Source: Nocardioidaceae bacterium SCSIO 66511 (GTDB lineage Bacteria; Actinomycetota; Actinomycetes; Propionibacteriales; Nocardioidaceae). Taken from it: a stretch of 64,000 bases of DNA. Below the pieces are notes generated by a model. That model ran no database searches, had not been told where the DNA came from, and saw only the letters and a program-made list of their open reading frames with translations. Position 1 is the first letter of the stretch. Each line of letters starts with the position of its first letter. A program made the translations under genes and the position numbers. Location: contig CP095846.1 of the NCBI GenBank assembly GCA_023100825.1, positions 1,488,001 to 1,552,000 on the forward strand, read 5' to 3'. Shown here one piece after another: positions 17,953 through 26,498 of this stretch.

Positions 17953-18528
17953 TCACTCAATCCGAGACGGCGTGAGCATGCCCATGATCACCGAGTCGTA
18001 CCGCTCGCCGCGCACGACCCGGGCATCGCGCAGTCGGCCCTCCTCGACCATGCCGAGCGATTTCGCGGTGCGGATCATCCGCTCGTTGCCCGACCAGGTG
18101 ACGAGGTCGATGCGGTGGATGCCGTCGTCGCGGGCGAGCCAGCCGATCCACATCCGTAGCGCACTCGTACCGTGCCCGCGACCCCAGTAGTCGGGGTCGT
18201 AGATCACGATGCCGACGCGCACCCAGCCCGCGCCGGGATCTTCCCAATGCCACGAGACGCTGCCGACAGCGGTGCCTTCGACGCAGATCGCGAGCCGCTT
18301 CGGGAGGCCCGTGGAGGCATCGCGCTGCCACGGGTCTTCGGCGAGCTTGGTCGCCATCGCATCCCGCGCCGAGGGGGACGGCGCCGGAAAGTACGGGCCG
18401 TCCCACAGCTTCCACTCGGCATCCGGGCGGATCCACGGTGTGATCGCCTCGATGTGCTGGGTCTGCCACGACTCGATACTGAGTCGGCCGTCTGTGAGCA
18501 GGTCGGCGCGCGCGTGCCGTGCCATCAT
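17953..18528 (-). CDS. GNAT-family N-acetyltransferase
   Basis: 191 residues. Features of the RimJ/RimL group are IYDPDYWGRGHGTSALRMWIGW (motif A, shown in the region 110-132) and VTWSGNERMIRTAKSLGM (motif B). The start at 18528 overlaps the amidase stop as ATGA, so it is translationally coupled to it; a second ATG follows at once. The longer upstream frame only shadows the amidase. Substrate unknown. Confidence 0.82.
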   Translation of the reverse strand: MMARHARADLLTDGRLSIESWQTQHIEAITPWIRPDAEWKLWDGPYFPAPSPSARDAMATKLAEDPWQRDASTGLPKRLAICVEGTAVGSVSWHWEDPGAGWVRVGIVIYDPDYWGRGHGTSALRMWIGWLARDDGIHRIDLVTWSGNERMIRTAKSLGMVEEGRLRDARVVRGERYDSVIMGMLTPSRIE

Positions 18529-19964
18529 CGCGGGGCGACCGGTGGTCTGTTCCAGGGGCGCCCGTCGGTCGACAGTGCTGCTTCGATCTGAGCGGACAGG
18601 CCGAGGAGCACATGCTCGGCGCCCGGGCGTCCGGCGAGCATGGTCCCGATCGGGAGTCCGTCGGTCGACCACGCACTGGGCAGCGACACGGCCGGCATGC
18701 CGGTGACGTTCCACAGGGCGGTGAACGGTGTGAACGCCTTTTGTGCTTCGAAGTCCGCGGCGGGGTCGTCGTCGTTGCGGATGCCGCCGATCGGCGCGGG
18801 TAGCTGTGCAAGCGTCGGTGTGAGCACGGCGTCGTACGGCGCAAGTGCGCCGATCGCCTTGGCGCCGATCTGGTTCATGCGCACCAGCGCTTCGGCGAAC
18901 TCGGGCCCGGAGGTCGTTGCACCGCGTTCGCGTAACCAGCGGCTGAGCGGGCGAAGGCGTTCCAGTCGCTCGTTCGGGACCGGGAACGTCGACGCGCTGA
19001 CCGCCCAGATCGTCTCGAAGACCGGCACGACGGATCCGCTCACCGGCGGGTCGATGTCATCGACGCTGTGGCCGAGGTCCTCGAGCGTCTCACTGAGTTG
19101 GTCGTACGCGAACAATACCTGTGGGTCGACGTCGACGTCGGCTATGACGGGCGTCGCGAACCGGGCGATGCGGAGCCGGCCGGGGTCGTGGTCGCAGCGC
19201 GCGAGGTACGAGTCGTCAGGTGCGAGCCGCTCGGCCCAGGTGGCGTCGCTGTCGGCGGGCCCAGCCATGACGTCGAGTAGCGCCGCGGCGTCACGTACGG
19301 TCAATGCAAGCGGCCCGGGCGTCGACAGCCCGGTCACATCGCCGTACCTCGGGGCGGCGCTGATCCGCCCGCGGGTGGGCTTGATGCCGAAGAGGCCGCA
19401 CACGCTGGCGGGGATGCGGATCGACCCGCCACCGTCGGAGCCCTGCGCGACCGGTACGAGCCCGGCAGCGACGGCCGCCGCCGCGCCGCCGGACGATCCG
19501 CCGGCACTTCGCTCACGGTCGTACGGAGTGCGCGCGGGCAGAGCGACGTCCGGCTCGGTGTAGCAGGGGGAGCCGAACTCCGGTGTGTTCGTCTTGCCGA
19601 GGCTGACCATGCCCGCGGACTCGATACGGGTGACGAACTCGTCGGACACCTCGGGTACGAAGTCCTCCATGGCTGCCGAGCCGAACGTCGTACGTACGCC
19701 GGCGGTCAGGCTGAGGTCCTTGATCGCCGTCGGTACGCCGGTGAGAGGCGTACGCCGGTCGTCGTCGTTGTCGGCGAGCACGGCCCTCGCCGCGCGAGCG
19801 CGCTCACGTGCCTGGTCGGCGGTGACGGTGACGAACGCGCCGTAGTCGTCCGAGTGTGCGTCGACGCGGGCCAGGAAGTGGTCGACCACCTCGACCGGAT
19901 CGGTTTCACCCGCGGCGTACGCGGCGGCGATCTCCAGCGCGCTCAACTCGTGGATCTCGGACAT
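18525..19964 (-). CDS. Amidase (amidase-signature family)
   Basis: 479 residues. The signature region has GVPTAIKDL with the catalytic Lys, AGGSSGGAAAAVAAG with the cis-Ser, and SDGGGSIRIPASVCGLFGIKP with the Ser nucleophile, forming the Ser-cisSer-Lys triad. It hydrolyses a carboxylic amide; the substrate cannot be assigned, and the gatB/gatC genes needed for a GatA role are absent. The ATG at 19964 is preferred to 19985: a -10 element lies 7 nt upstream of it and it fits the family start. It forms an operon with the downstream GNAT. Confidence 0.88.
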   Translation of the reverse strand: MSEIHELSALEIAAAYAAGETDPVEVVDHFLARVDAHSDDYGAFVTVTADQARERARAARAVLADNDDDRRTPLTGVPTAIKDLSLTAGVRTTFGSAAMEDFVPEVSDEFVTRIESAGMVSLGKTNTPEFGSPCYTEPDVALPARTPYDRERSAGGSSGGAAAAVAAGLVPVAQGSDGGGSIRIPASVCGLFGIKPTRGRISAAPRYGDVTGLSTPGPLALTVRDAAALLDVMAGPADSDATWAERLAPDDSYLARCDHDPGRLRIARFATPVIADVDVDPQVLFAYDQLSETLEDLGHSVDDIDPPVSGSVVPVFETIWAVSASTFPVPNERLERLRPLSRWLRERGATTSGPEFAEALVRMNQIGAKAIGALAPYDAVLTPTLAQLPAPIGGIRNDDDPAADFEAQKAFTPFTALWNVTGMPAVSLPSAWSTDGLPIGTMLAGRPGAEHVLLGLSAQIEAALSTDGRPWNRPPVAPR

Positions 19965-19971
19965 GCGCCCC

Positions 19972-19977
19972 AGCGTA
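19972..19977 (-). promoter_or_regulatory. -10 element of a leaderless promoter (amidase)
   Basis: Minus-strand TACGCT lies 7 nt before the ATG at 19964. Confidence 0.4.
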
Positions 19978-20104
19978 CGGCCCATCGGCCCGGCGCCGCC
20001 CCCGTGAGCGTGACGTTCGAGTGCGAAACGCCCGCGTGTCTACGCGCGTACGTCATGCCCAGCGGGCGGGTATGGGTCATGGTGGGCTGGGCATGACGGC
20101 TCGG

Positions 20105-20110
20105 TAGAGT
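20105..20110 (+). promoter_or_regulatory. -10 element of a leaderless promoter (small membrane protein)
   Basis: TAGAGT lies 6 nt before the ATG at 20117. Confidence 0.4.
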
Positions 20111-20116
20111 GTTGGC

Positions 20117-20431
20117 ATGCAGACTGCCAAGCGTGTCGCGGCCGGATTGGCCGCCACGGCGATCGTGCCGGTGTTCCTCGTCCTCGCGTCGGCCGGTCAG
20201 GCGTCCGCCGAGATGCCGTCGACCTGGGAGAACAGCGAGTCGTACTCCACGATGGACGTGCTGCTGGTCTTCGTTGGCATCCCGCTGCTGCTGTTCGCGG
20301 CGATCGGCACCTTCGGCTGGCTGACGCACACGAAGAAGGCGCATACGTACCCCATCCGCCGTGAGACCGACGGTGGCGTGATCGCCGCCCGCGCGGCGAG
20401 TGAGAAGCGCGAAGAGCTCACCGGGCACTGA
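20117..20431 (+). CDS. Small two-helix membrane protein, unknown function
   Basis: 104 residues. An N-terminal hydrophobic segment (AAGLAATAIVPVFLVLASAG) ends in QASAE, which could be a signal-peptidase site. A second helix (DVLLVFVGIPLLLFAAIGTFGWL) and a charged C-terminal tail of about 38 residues follow. It could be a small subunit of a membrane complex. No family is recognised. It is convergent with aminopeptidase N, with a long hairpin in the gap. Confidence 0.65.
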   Translation: MQTAKRVAAGLAATAIVPVFLVLASAGQASAEMPSTWENSESYSTMDVLLVFVGIPLLLFAAIGTFGWLTHTKKAHTYPIRRETDGGVIAARAASEKREELTGH

Positions 20432-20511
20432 GCCGGTTCGAGCACTGAGCCGCTTCGGCCAAGGCATCGCGACCCGTTTGCGAACGCGAATGCCGCGGCT
20501 CCGTCGTTTTG

Positions 20512-20560
20512 TATCTATCACGCATAGCTCCAATAGGTTTGGAGCTATGCGTGATAGATA
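20512..20560. repeat. Perfect 21-bp AT-rich stem-loop between convergent genes
   Basis: Arms 20512-20532 and 20540-20560 are perfectly complementary over 21 bp with a 7-base loop (ATAGGTT). TTTT lies just before and AAAAAA just after, so the flanks can extend the stem. The U-tract is not downstream of the stem on either strand. The composition is far more AT-rich than the surrounding DNA. Confidence 0.8.
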
Positions 20561-20585
20561 GCAAAAAACGGGCGCCCCTCGTACG

Positions 20586-23129
20586 TCAGCCGCGCGCGTC
20601 GCGCTGCTGAGCCCGCAGCGCCCGCGCCATATCGTCGCGGCCCTCGCCGACGAGCCGCTTCGCCGCCGGATTCGCCGAGGTCGACGCCATCCACTCGTCG
20701 ATCCGCGCCAGTCGCTCGGGCGACGGAATGGCCCGCGGGAACAGGTAGATGAGCGCGATGCTCGCGAGCTGCACGCCCTTGGCTTCCCACACCGTTTCGG
20801 CCATGTCGAGGTAGCGCTCGACGTACGGATCGAGCACCGACTCCTGGCCGGCGACCTGGAACGACGCCGCAATGCTGCGCTGGGTCTCGTTCGGCACGTC
20901 ATCGCGTACGACCGCGGCTTCCCATGCCGTTGCCTTCGCGTCGGCGTCGGGACGCTGCGCGCGTGCTCCGGCCGCATGCTCCTGGCCGGAGATGGTGTTG
21001 TCGCGGGTCAGCTCGGCCGCGATCTCGGCCTCGCCGAACTCGCCCATCCGCGCCAGTCCGCTCACCACGCTCCATCGCAGATCGGCGTCGACGGTGAGCC
21101 CGGCCGGTGTGACCGAGCCGTCGAGCAGGCCGCGGAGGTACGCGGCCGCCTCGTCCGAACGCGCAGCTGAGGCGTACGCCCGGGCGAACGCCAGCTGATG
21201 GTCGCTACCGGCGGCGGCTCCGTCGAGTAGCGCGCGGACGCCCTGCTCCCACCGCGACGCGAGTGCTTCGCGCTGGTCGGGGTCGCTGTACAGCGTCACA
21301 GCGGTCCGCGACTGGTTCAGCAGGGTGCCGACCGCGGTGAGGTCGGTCTCGGTCGCGATGCCGCCGAGCACCAGCGTGACGAAGTCGGATGCGCTCATCT
21401 CCGCGTCGCGGGTCATGTCCCACGCGGCGCCCCAGCACAGGGCGCGCGGCAGCGACTCGGTGAAGGTCGCGATGCCGCCGACCACCGTTGCGAGCGAGCG
21501 CTCGTCGAGGCGGATCTTCGCGTACGTCAGGTCGCCGTCGTTGAGCAGCACGAGGTCCGGGCGTTGTACGCCGACCAGCGCGTCGACCGGGGTCGTCCCG
21601 CCGGCGATGTCGATCTCGACACTGTCGCGCCGCTCCAACCCGCGTTCGGTGCGGTCGTACAGCCCGATGCCGATGCGATGCCGACGCAGCGTCGGGTAGT
21701 CGGGATGCGCGGACTGCTCGACCGCGAACGAGGTGAAGTTGCCGTCGTCGTCGGTGTCGAACGCCGCGCGCAGGGTGTTGACTCCGGAGGTCTGGAGCCA
21801 CTCGGCGACCCATGGTCCGAGGTCGCGGCCCGACGACTCTTCGAGTGCGGTCAGCAGGTCGCTCAGTTCGGAGTTGGCGTACGCATGCCGGCTGAAGTAC
21901 GTGCGTAGGCCCGCGACGAACTCCTTCTCGCCGACCCACGCGACGAGCTGGCGCAGCGCCGATGCGCCCTTCGCGTAGGTGATGCCGTCGAAGTTCACCT
22001 CGACGGCCTCGAGGTCGTAGTTGTCGGCCGCGATCGGATGCGTCGACGGCAGCTGGTCCTGGCGGTACGCCCAGGCCTTGCGGGCGTTCGCGAAGCCGGT
22101 CCACGCCTCGGTGAAGCGGGTCGCGTTGACGTTCGCATGATGCGACGCCCACTCGGCGAACGACTCGTTCAGCCACAGGTCGTCCCACCAGCGCATCGTG
22201 ACGAGATCGCCGAACCACATGTGCGCCATCTCGTGCAGGATGGTGTTCGACCGCGACTCGTACGCGGACTCGGTCTGGCGGCTGCGGAAGATGTACTCGT
22301 CGCGGTACGTCACCGCGCCGGCGTTCTCCATCGCGCCCATGTTGTATTCCGGTACGAACGCCTGGTCGTACGTGCCGGCGAACGGGTAGCCCATCTGGAA
22401 CTGCTGCTCGAAGAAGCCGAAGCCCTGTTTGGTGATGGTGAAGATCTCGTCGGTGTCGAAGTACTCGGCCAGCGACCGCCGTGCGAACAGCCGCAGCGGG
22501 ATCTCGCCGTACGAACCGGTGTAGGTGTCGTGCCAGACGTCGTACTCGCCGGCGATCAGCGCGGTGATGTAGGTCGAGATCCGCTGTGTCGGCTCGAACC
22601 GCCAGATCGACACACCGTCGCGTACGGGCGCCGGTGCGGGGGTCGAGCTGTTGGACACCAGCTGCCAGTGGTCGGGAGCGGTGACGTGGAACTCGAAGGT
22701 CGCCTTCAGATCGGGTTGCTCGAAGGTCGTGAACACGCGGCGCGCGTCAGGAACCTCGAACTGCGTGTACAGGTAGACGCGGTCGTCGGCGGGGTCGACG
22801 AAGCGGTGCAGCCCCTCGCCCGTACGTGAGTACGGCAGCTTCGCGGTGACGACGAGCTCGTTCTCTGCGGCTAGGCCGGACAGCTCGATGCGGTTGTCGC
22901 GGTAGACGTCGGCAGGGTCCAACGGGGTGCCGTTGAGGACGATGTCGAGGTCCGACGCGCCGACCAGGTCGGCGAACGTCGAGTCGTCTCGTGAACGGAA
23001 TCGCAGCGTGGTCGTCGACACGAACTCGGTGTCTGAGTACGTCAGGTCGAGCTCGACGCGGTAGGTGTCCACTGCGAGCGACGCTGCTCGGGTGCGGGCT
23101 TCTTCTCGGGTGAGGTTGGTTCCGGGCAT
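20586..23129 (-). CDS. pepN: Aminopeptidase N (M1 zinc metallopeptidase)
   Basis: 847 residues, the actinobacterial PepN size. The exopeptidase motif GAMENAG lies near residue 263 and HEMAHMWFGDLV (HExxH) near residue 299, with the third zinc ligand Glu in NESFAEW 18 residues on. The C-terminal half is the helical ERAP1-like domain. It removes N-terminal residues from peptides in the cytosol. It is divergent from the YbdK-type ligase gene; the 85-bp gap holds both promoters. Confidence 0.94.
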   Translation of the reverse strand: MPGTNLTREEARTRAASLAVDTYRVELDLTYSDTEFVSTTTLRFRSRDDSTFADLVGASDLDIVLNGTPLDPADVYRDNRIELSGLAAENELVVTAKLPYSRTGEGLHRFVDPADDRVYLYTQFEVPDARRVFTTFEQPDLKATFEFHVTAPDHWQLVSNSSTPAPAPVRDGVSIWRFEPTQRISTYITALIAGEYDVWHDTYTGSYGEIPLRLFARRSLAEYFDTDEIFTITKQGFGFFEQQFQMGYPFAGTYDQAFVPEYNMGAMENAGAVTYRDEYIFRSRQTESAYESRSNTILHEMAHMWFGDLVTMRWWDDLWLNESFAEWASHHANVNATRFTEAWTGFANARKAWAYRQDQLPSTHPIAADNYDLEAVEVNFDGITYAKGASALRQLVAWVGEKEFVAGLRTYFSRHAYANSELSDLLTALEESSGRDLGPWVAEWLQTSGVNTLRAAFDTDDDGNFTSFAVEQSAHPDYPTLRRHRIGIGLYDRTERGLERRDSVEIDIAGGTTPVDALVGVQRPDLVLLNDGDLTYAKIRLDERSLATVVGGIATFTESLPRALCWGAAWDMTRDAEMSASDFVTLVLGGIATETDLTAVGTLLNQSRTAVTLYSDPDQREALASRWEQGVRALLDGAAAGSDHQLAFARAYASAARSDEAAAYLRGLLDGSVTPAGLTVDADLRWSVVSGLARMGEFGEAEIAAELTRDNTISGQEHAAGARAQRPDADAKATAWEAAVVRDDVPNETQRSIAASFQVAGQESVLDPYVERYLDMAETVWEAKGVQLASIALIYLFPRAIPSPERLARIDEWMASTSANPAAKRLVGEGRDDMARALRAQQRDARG

Positions 23130-23214
23130 GCCCGAATCCTGCCACGCTGCCGGTCACGGGATCGCCGGACCGGCTCCGCTGTCGCAATTCGCGTGGAGCA
23201 GGCAGGATCGACCC

Positions 23215-24372
23215 ATGCGGTCGGTCCGGCAGATCCCGTTCGCGACGTCGCCGCGGTCGAGTATCGGCATCGAGTGGGAACTCGCCCTCGTCGACGCCGA
23301 CAGCGGCGACCTGCGCCAGGTGGCGCAGACGGTGCTCGACGCCGTACGCCCCGCCGACGGTGAGGAGCATCCGCACATCCGCCAGGAGTTGCTGCTGAAC
23401 ACCGTCGAGGTGGTGACCTCTCCGTGCCAGACGGTCCGGGCGGCCGGCGACGACCTCTGCCGCAGCATCGAGGAGCTCCGTACCGTCACCGATCCGCTGC
23501 GGGTGGAGCTGATGTGTGCGGGCACCCACCCGTTCGCCCAGTGGGCGCGCCAGCGCGTTACCGACAAGGAGCGCTACGCGACGCTCATCGACCGAACCCA
23601 GTGGTGGGGCCGACAGATGCTGATCTACGGCGTGCATGTGCATGTCGGCATCGAGGATCGCGAGAAGGTGCTGCCGATCATGCGGGCGATGCTTACCTAC
23701 TTCGGCCACCTGCAGTCCCTTTCGGCGTCGTCGCCGTTCTGGGGCGGAAGCGAGACCGGGTACGCGTCGAACCGGGCGCTGATGTTCCAGCAGCTGCCGA
23801 CGGCCGGGCTGCCGTTCCAGTTTCGTGCCTGGGCGGAGTTCGAGCGCTACGTCGACGACATGCTGCACACCGGGGTCATCGACGACCTGACCGAGGTGCG
23901 CTGGGACGTACGTCCGTCGCCGCGCTTCGGCACGATCGAGGTACGGATCTGCGATGGCATTCCCACCCTTGCCGAGCTGCTCAGTCTTTCCGCGTTGACG
24001 CATTGCCTGGTGGAGCACTTCTCCCGTGAGCTCGACGCCGGTCGCGAGCTGCCGTCGATACCCCCGTGGTTCGCGCAGGAGAACAAATGGCGTGCGGCGC
24101 GGTACGGCATGGACGCAATCTTGATCCTCGACGACGCCGGCGACGAGGGGCTGGTCGTCGACGACCTGCAACACCTGCTGCGCGTACTCGAGCCGGTTGC
24201 CGAAGACCTCGGCTGCGCCGACGAGCTCGACGGTGTTCGAGACGTCATCGCGGGTGGCGCGTCGTACGAGCGTCAGCGTGCGGTCGCGCACGCCAATGGC
24301 GGCGCCCTTGACGCCGTCGTCGCGTCGTTGGTCGCGGAGATGCGTGCCGGGCGTCCGCTCGGCGGCCGCTGA
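23215..24372 (+). CDS. YbdK-type carboxylate-amine ligase (glutamate-cysteine ligase family 2)
   Basis: 385 residues. IGIEWELALVD at the start provides the metal-binding Glu residues; LLLNTVEVVTSPC, GVHVHVGI and SPRFGTIEVRICDG are further family motifs. YbdK-type proteins form gamma-glutamyl or related amide bonds weakly with cysteine; the physiological product is often unknown. In a mycothiol-using organism glutathione synthesis is not expected, so another gamma-glutamyl product is plausible. The ATG at 23215 was chosen because the family begins close to IGIEWE; upstream codons overlap the pepN start. Confidence 0.85.
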   Translation: MRSVRQIPFATSPRSSIGIEWELALVDADSGDLRQVAQTVLDAVRPADGEEHPHIRQELLLNTVEVVTSPCQTVRAAGDDLCRSIEELRTVTDPLRVELMCAGTHPFAQWARQRVTDKERYATLIDRTQWWGRQMLIYGVHVHVGIEDREKVLPIMRAMLTYFGHLQSLSASSPFWGGSETGYASNRALMFQQLPTAGLPFQFRAWAEFERYVDDMLHTGVIDDLTEVRWDVRPSPRFGTIEVRICDGIPTLAELLSLSALTHCLVEHFSRELDAGRELPSIPPWFAQENKWRAARYGMDAILILDDAGDEGLVVDDLQHLLRVLEPVAEDLGCADELDGVRDVIAGGASYERQRAVAHANGGALDAVVASLVAEMRAGRPLGGR

Positions 24373-24466
24373 ACGATCGGCCACCGGTTGCCGTGGTGCG
24401 GAATAGGCTGCGTCCGCCTACGCGTTGTGCTTGAAGGTACAACCCGTGACGAGTGGAGGACGAAAC

Positions 24467-25075
24467 GTGAGTACGAAGACCGTCGACCTGTGGTTCGACC
24501 CGGTGTGTCCGTGGGCGTGGATGTCCTCGCGCTGGCTGCTGGAGGCCGAGCAGGTCCGTCCGCTCGACGTGCGCTTCCATGTGATGAGCCTGTCGCTGCT
24601 CAACGAGGGCCGCGACGACATCGACGACTGGTACAAGGAGCAGCTGCCGAAGTGGTTGGGTCCCGTACGCGTCTGCATCGCGGCCGCGCAGATCCACGGT
24701 GAAGAAGTGCTCCGCGATCTCTACACCGCACTCGGCACGCGCAAGCACGTACAGGACCGCGAGCTCGACCGCGAGACGATCATCGAGGCGCTGACCGAGG
24801 TCGGCCTGCCCGCAGACCTCGCCGATGCGATGGACAGCACCGAGTACGACGAGGCGCTCTCCAAATCGCACCACGCCGGTATGGACCAGGTCGGCATGGA
24901 TGTCGGCACGCCGGTCATCTCGACCGAGGGCGTCGCATTCTTCGGTCCGGTCGTGTCGCCGGCCCCGAAGGGGGAGGCCGCGGGACGCCTCTGGGACGGC
25001 GTGCTGCTCGTCGCGGGCACCGACGGGTTCTTCGAGCTCAAGCGCACGCGTACGCGCGACCCGATCTTCGACTGA
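24467..25075 (+). CDS. Mycothiol-linked oxidoreductase of the Rv2466c/DsbA-like family
   Basis: 202 residues with a thioredoxin fold. It aligns by eye along its length with the mycobacterial mycothiol-dependent nitroreductase Rv2466c: FDPVCPWAWMSSRW, FHVMSLSLLNEGRDD, KSHHAGMDQVGMDVGTP, GVAFFGPV and FFELKRTRT. In Rv2466c the active site is CPWC; here the second Cys is Ala (CPWA), leaving a monothiol site. It probably reduces mycothiol mixed disulfides or activated electrophiles. The GTG at 24467 has GTGGAGGA at 24453-24460. Confidence 0.88.
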   Translation: MSTKTVDLWFDPVCPWAWMSSRWLLEAEQVRPLDVRFHVMSLSLLNEGRDDIDDWYKEQLPKWLGPVRVCIAAAQIHGEEVLRDLYTALGTRKHVQDRELDRETIIEALTEVGLPADLADAMDSTEYDEALSKSHHAGMDQVGMDVGTPVISTEGVAFFGPVVSPAPKGEAAGRLWDGVLLVAGTDGFFELKRTRTRDPIFD

Positions 25076-25084
25076 GCGCCGTTC

Positions 25085-25978
25085 ATGGTGCTCACACCGA
25101 AGGCGGCAGCGGAACTCGCCGAAGCGGAGGCCGGGCAGTCGGTATCGGCGCCCGGCGTCGACCTCGACGCGTTCCGACGTGAGATGGCGGCCAACGCGCT
25201 CGACGAACCCCGGCTGCCCACCGAGTACGTACGCGACGTCGACGCGAACGGCGTCGTCTGCCGGATCTACCGGCCTACGCCGGAGGCTCCGGTGATCTTC
25301 TACGTACACGGCGGCGGCTGGGTGTTGGGTGATCTCGACACCCACGACCGCATGAGTCGTGAGCTCGCGGCGCGTACGGGTTGGGCGGTCGTAGCGGTGC
25401 AGTATCGGCTGTCGCCGGAGCATCCGTACCCCGCACCGCTCGACGACGTCGAGACCGCTCTGGGATGGGTGCGTTCGCACGCGGGCGAGCATCAGCTCGA
25501 CGCGAGCCGGATTGTCGGAGTAGGCGACTCGTCCGGCGCCAACCTGGTGGCCGGGATGTCGCTGCGAGACGCGGGCGCGTTCGCGTACCAGGTGCTTGTG
25601 TACCCGCCGCTCGACCCGGCCCGCGGGGCGGCGTCGTTCGGTACGCAAGACATCGCCATGCTGCCGTCCGACGAGATGCGGTGGTACTGGGATGCGTACC
25701 TCCCGGACGAGTCGTTGCGCACGCGTCCCGACGCCGCACCGGCGTACGCGACCGACCTGTCGAAGATGCCGCCGACCCTGCTGGTCACGGCGGAGCATGA
25801 CGTGCTTCGCGACGAAGGAGAGGACCTCGCCGCTCGCCTGGCCGCGGCGGGCGTCGAGGTGACGGCGCAGCGCTACCTCGGTGTCGCGCACGGGTTCTGG
25901 CGACGGCCATGGGTCCACGCGGCCGCAGACGCGGCACTTGACCACCTGACCGCCCGCCTCGCCCGACTGCGTCCATGA
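25085..25978 (+). CDS. Alpha/beta hydrolase, hormone-sensitive-lipase (GDSAG) family esterase
   Basis: 297 residues. The oxyanion-hole motif HGGGW (about residues 75-79), the nucleophile elbow GDSSGA (near 143) and the late LLVTAEHDVLRDEG and VAHGFWR regions give the Ser-Asp-His triad of the HSL family. It hydrolyses short-chain esters; natural substrate unknown. It lies 9 bp after the Rv2466c homologue and is probably co-transcribed. Confidence 0.87.
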   Translation: MVLTPKAAAELAEAEAGQSVSAPGVDLDAFRREMAANALDEPRLPTEYVRDVDANGVVCRIYRPTPEAPVIFYVHGGGWVLGDLDTHDRMSRELAARTGWAVVAVQYRLSPEHPYPAPLDDVETALGWVRSHAGEHQLDASRIVGVGDSSGANLVAGMSLRDAGAFAYQVLVYPPLDPARGAASFGTQDIAMLPSDEMRWYWDAYLPDESLRTRPDAAPAYATDLSKMPPTLLVTAEHDVLRDEGEDLAARLAAAGVEVTAQRYLGVAHGFWRRPWVHAAADAALDHLTARLARLRP

Positions 25979-26045
25979 CCGCTTCCGCCGGCCTCCCACG
26001 GGGCCTGGCGGAGCTCGGACGGCCGTGACCTGGGAGACTCGCGCC

Positions 26046-26495
26046 ATGCGCGTACACATCGCCTCCGACCATGCCGGCTTCGAGCTGAAGGCACGTCTCG
26101 TCGAGCATCTGACCGAAGCCGGGCACGATGTGACCGACCACGGCGCGCACACCTATGACGCCGACGACGACTACCCGCCGTTCTGCATCGCGGCGGGCGA
26201 AGCCGTCGTGGCCGACGCAGGCAGCCTCGGCATCGTGATCGGCGGATCCGGCAATGGCGAGCAGATCGCGGCCAACAAGGTACGCGGCGTACGCGCCGCC
26301 CTGGCGTGGAACGATGAGACCGCCGCCCTCGCCCGTGAGCACAACGATGCCAACGTCGTCTCGATCGGCGGCCGGATGCATGAGGTCGAGCAGTCGATCC
26401 GGCTGGTCGACACGTTCCTGGCGACACCGTTCTCGAACGAAGCGCGCCATCAGCGCCGCATCGAGCTGCTCGCCGAGTACGAGAGCGACCGGTAG
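26046..26495 (+). CDS. rpiB: Ribose-5-phosphate isomerase B
   Basis: 149 residues. RVHIASDHAGFELK, GGSGNGEQIAANKVRG and AREHNDANVVSIGGRM are diagnostic RpiB motifs; the active-site base is the Glu/Cys region around the GNGE loop. It interconverts ribose 5-phosphate and ribulose 5-phosphate in the pentose phosphate pathway. The ATG at 26046 is the family start; an in-frame ATG at 26025 would add seven atypical residues. The Nei/Fpg gene follows after 3 bp. Confidence 0.94.
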   Translation: MRVHIASDHAGFELKARLVEHLTEAGHDVTDHGAHTYDADDDYPPFCIAAGEAVVADAGSLGIVIGGSGNGEQIAANKVRGVRAALAWNDETAALAREHNDANVVSIGGRMHEVEQSIRLVDTFLATPFSNEARHQRRIELLAEYESDR

Positions 26496-26498
26496 CCG

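Noticed and set aside
24467-25075. Classical secreted DsbA
   Set aside because: There is no signal peptide and the motif pattern matches the cytosolic Rv2466c family.
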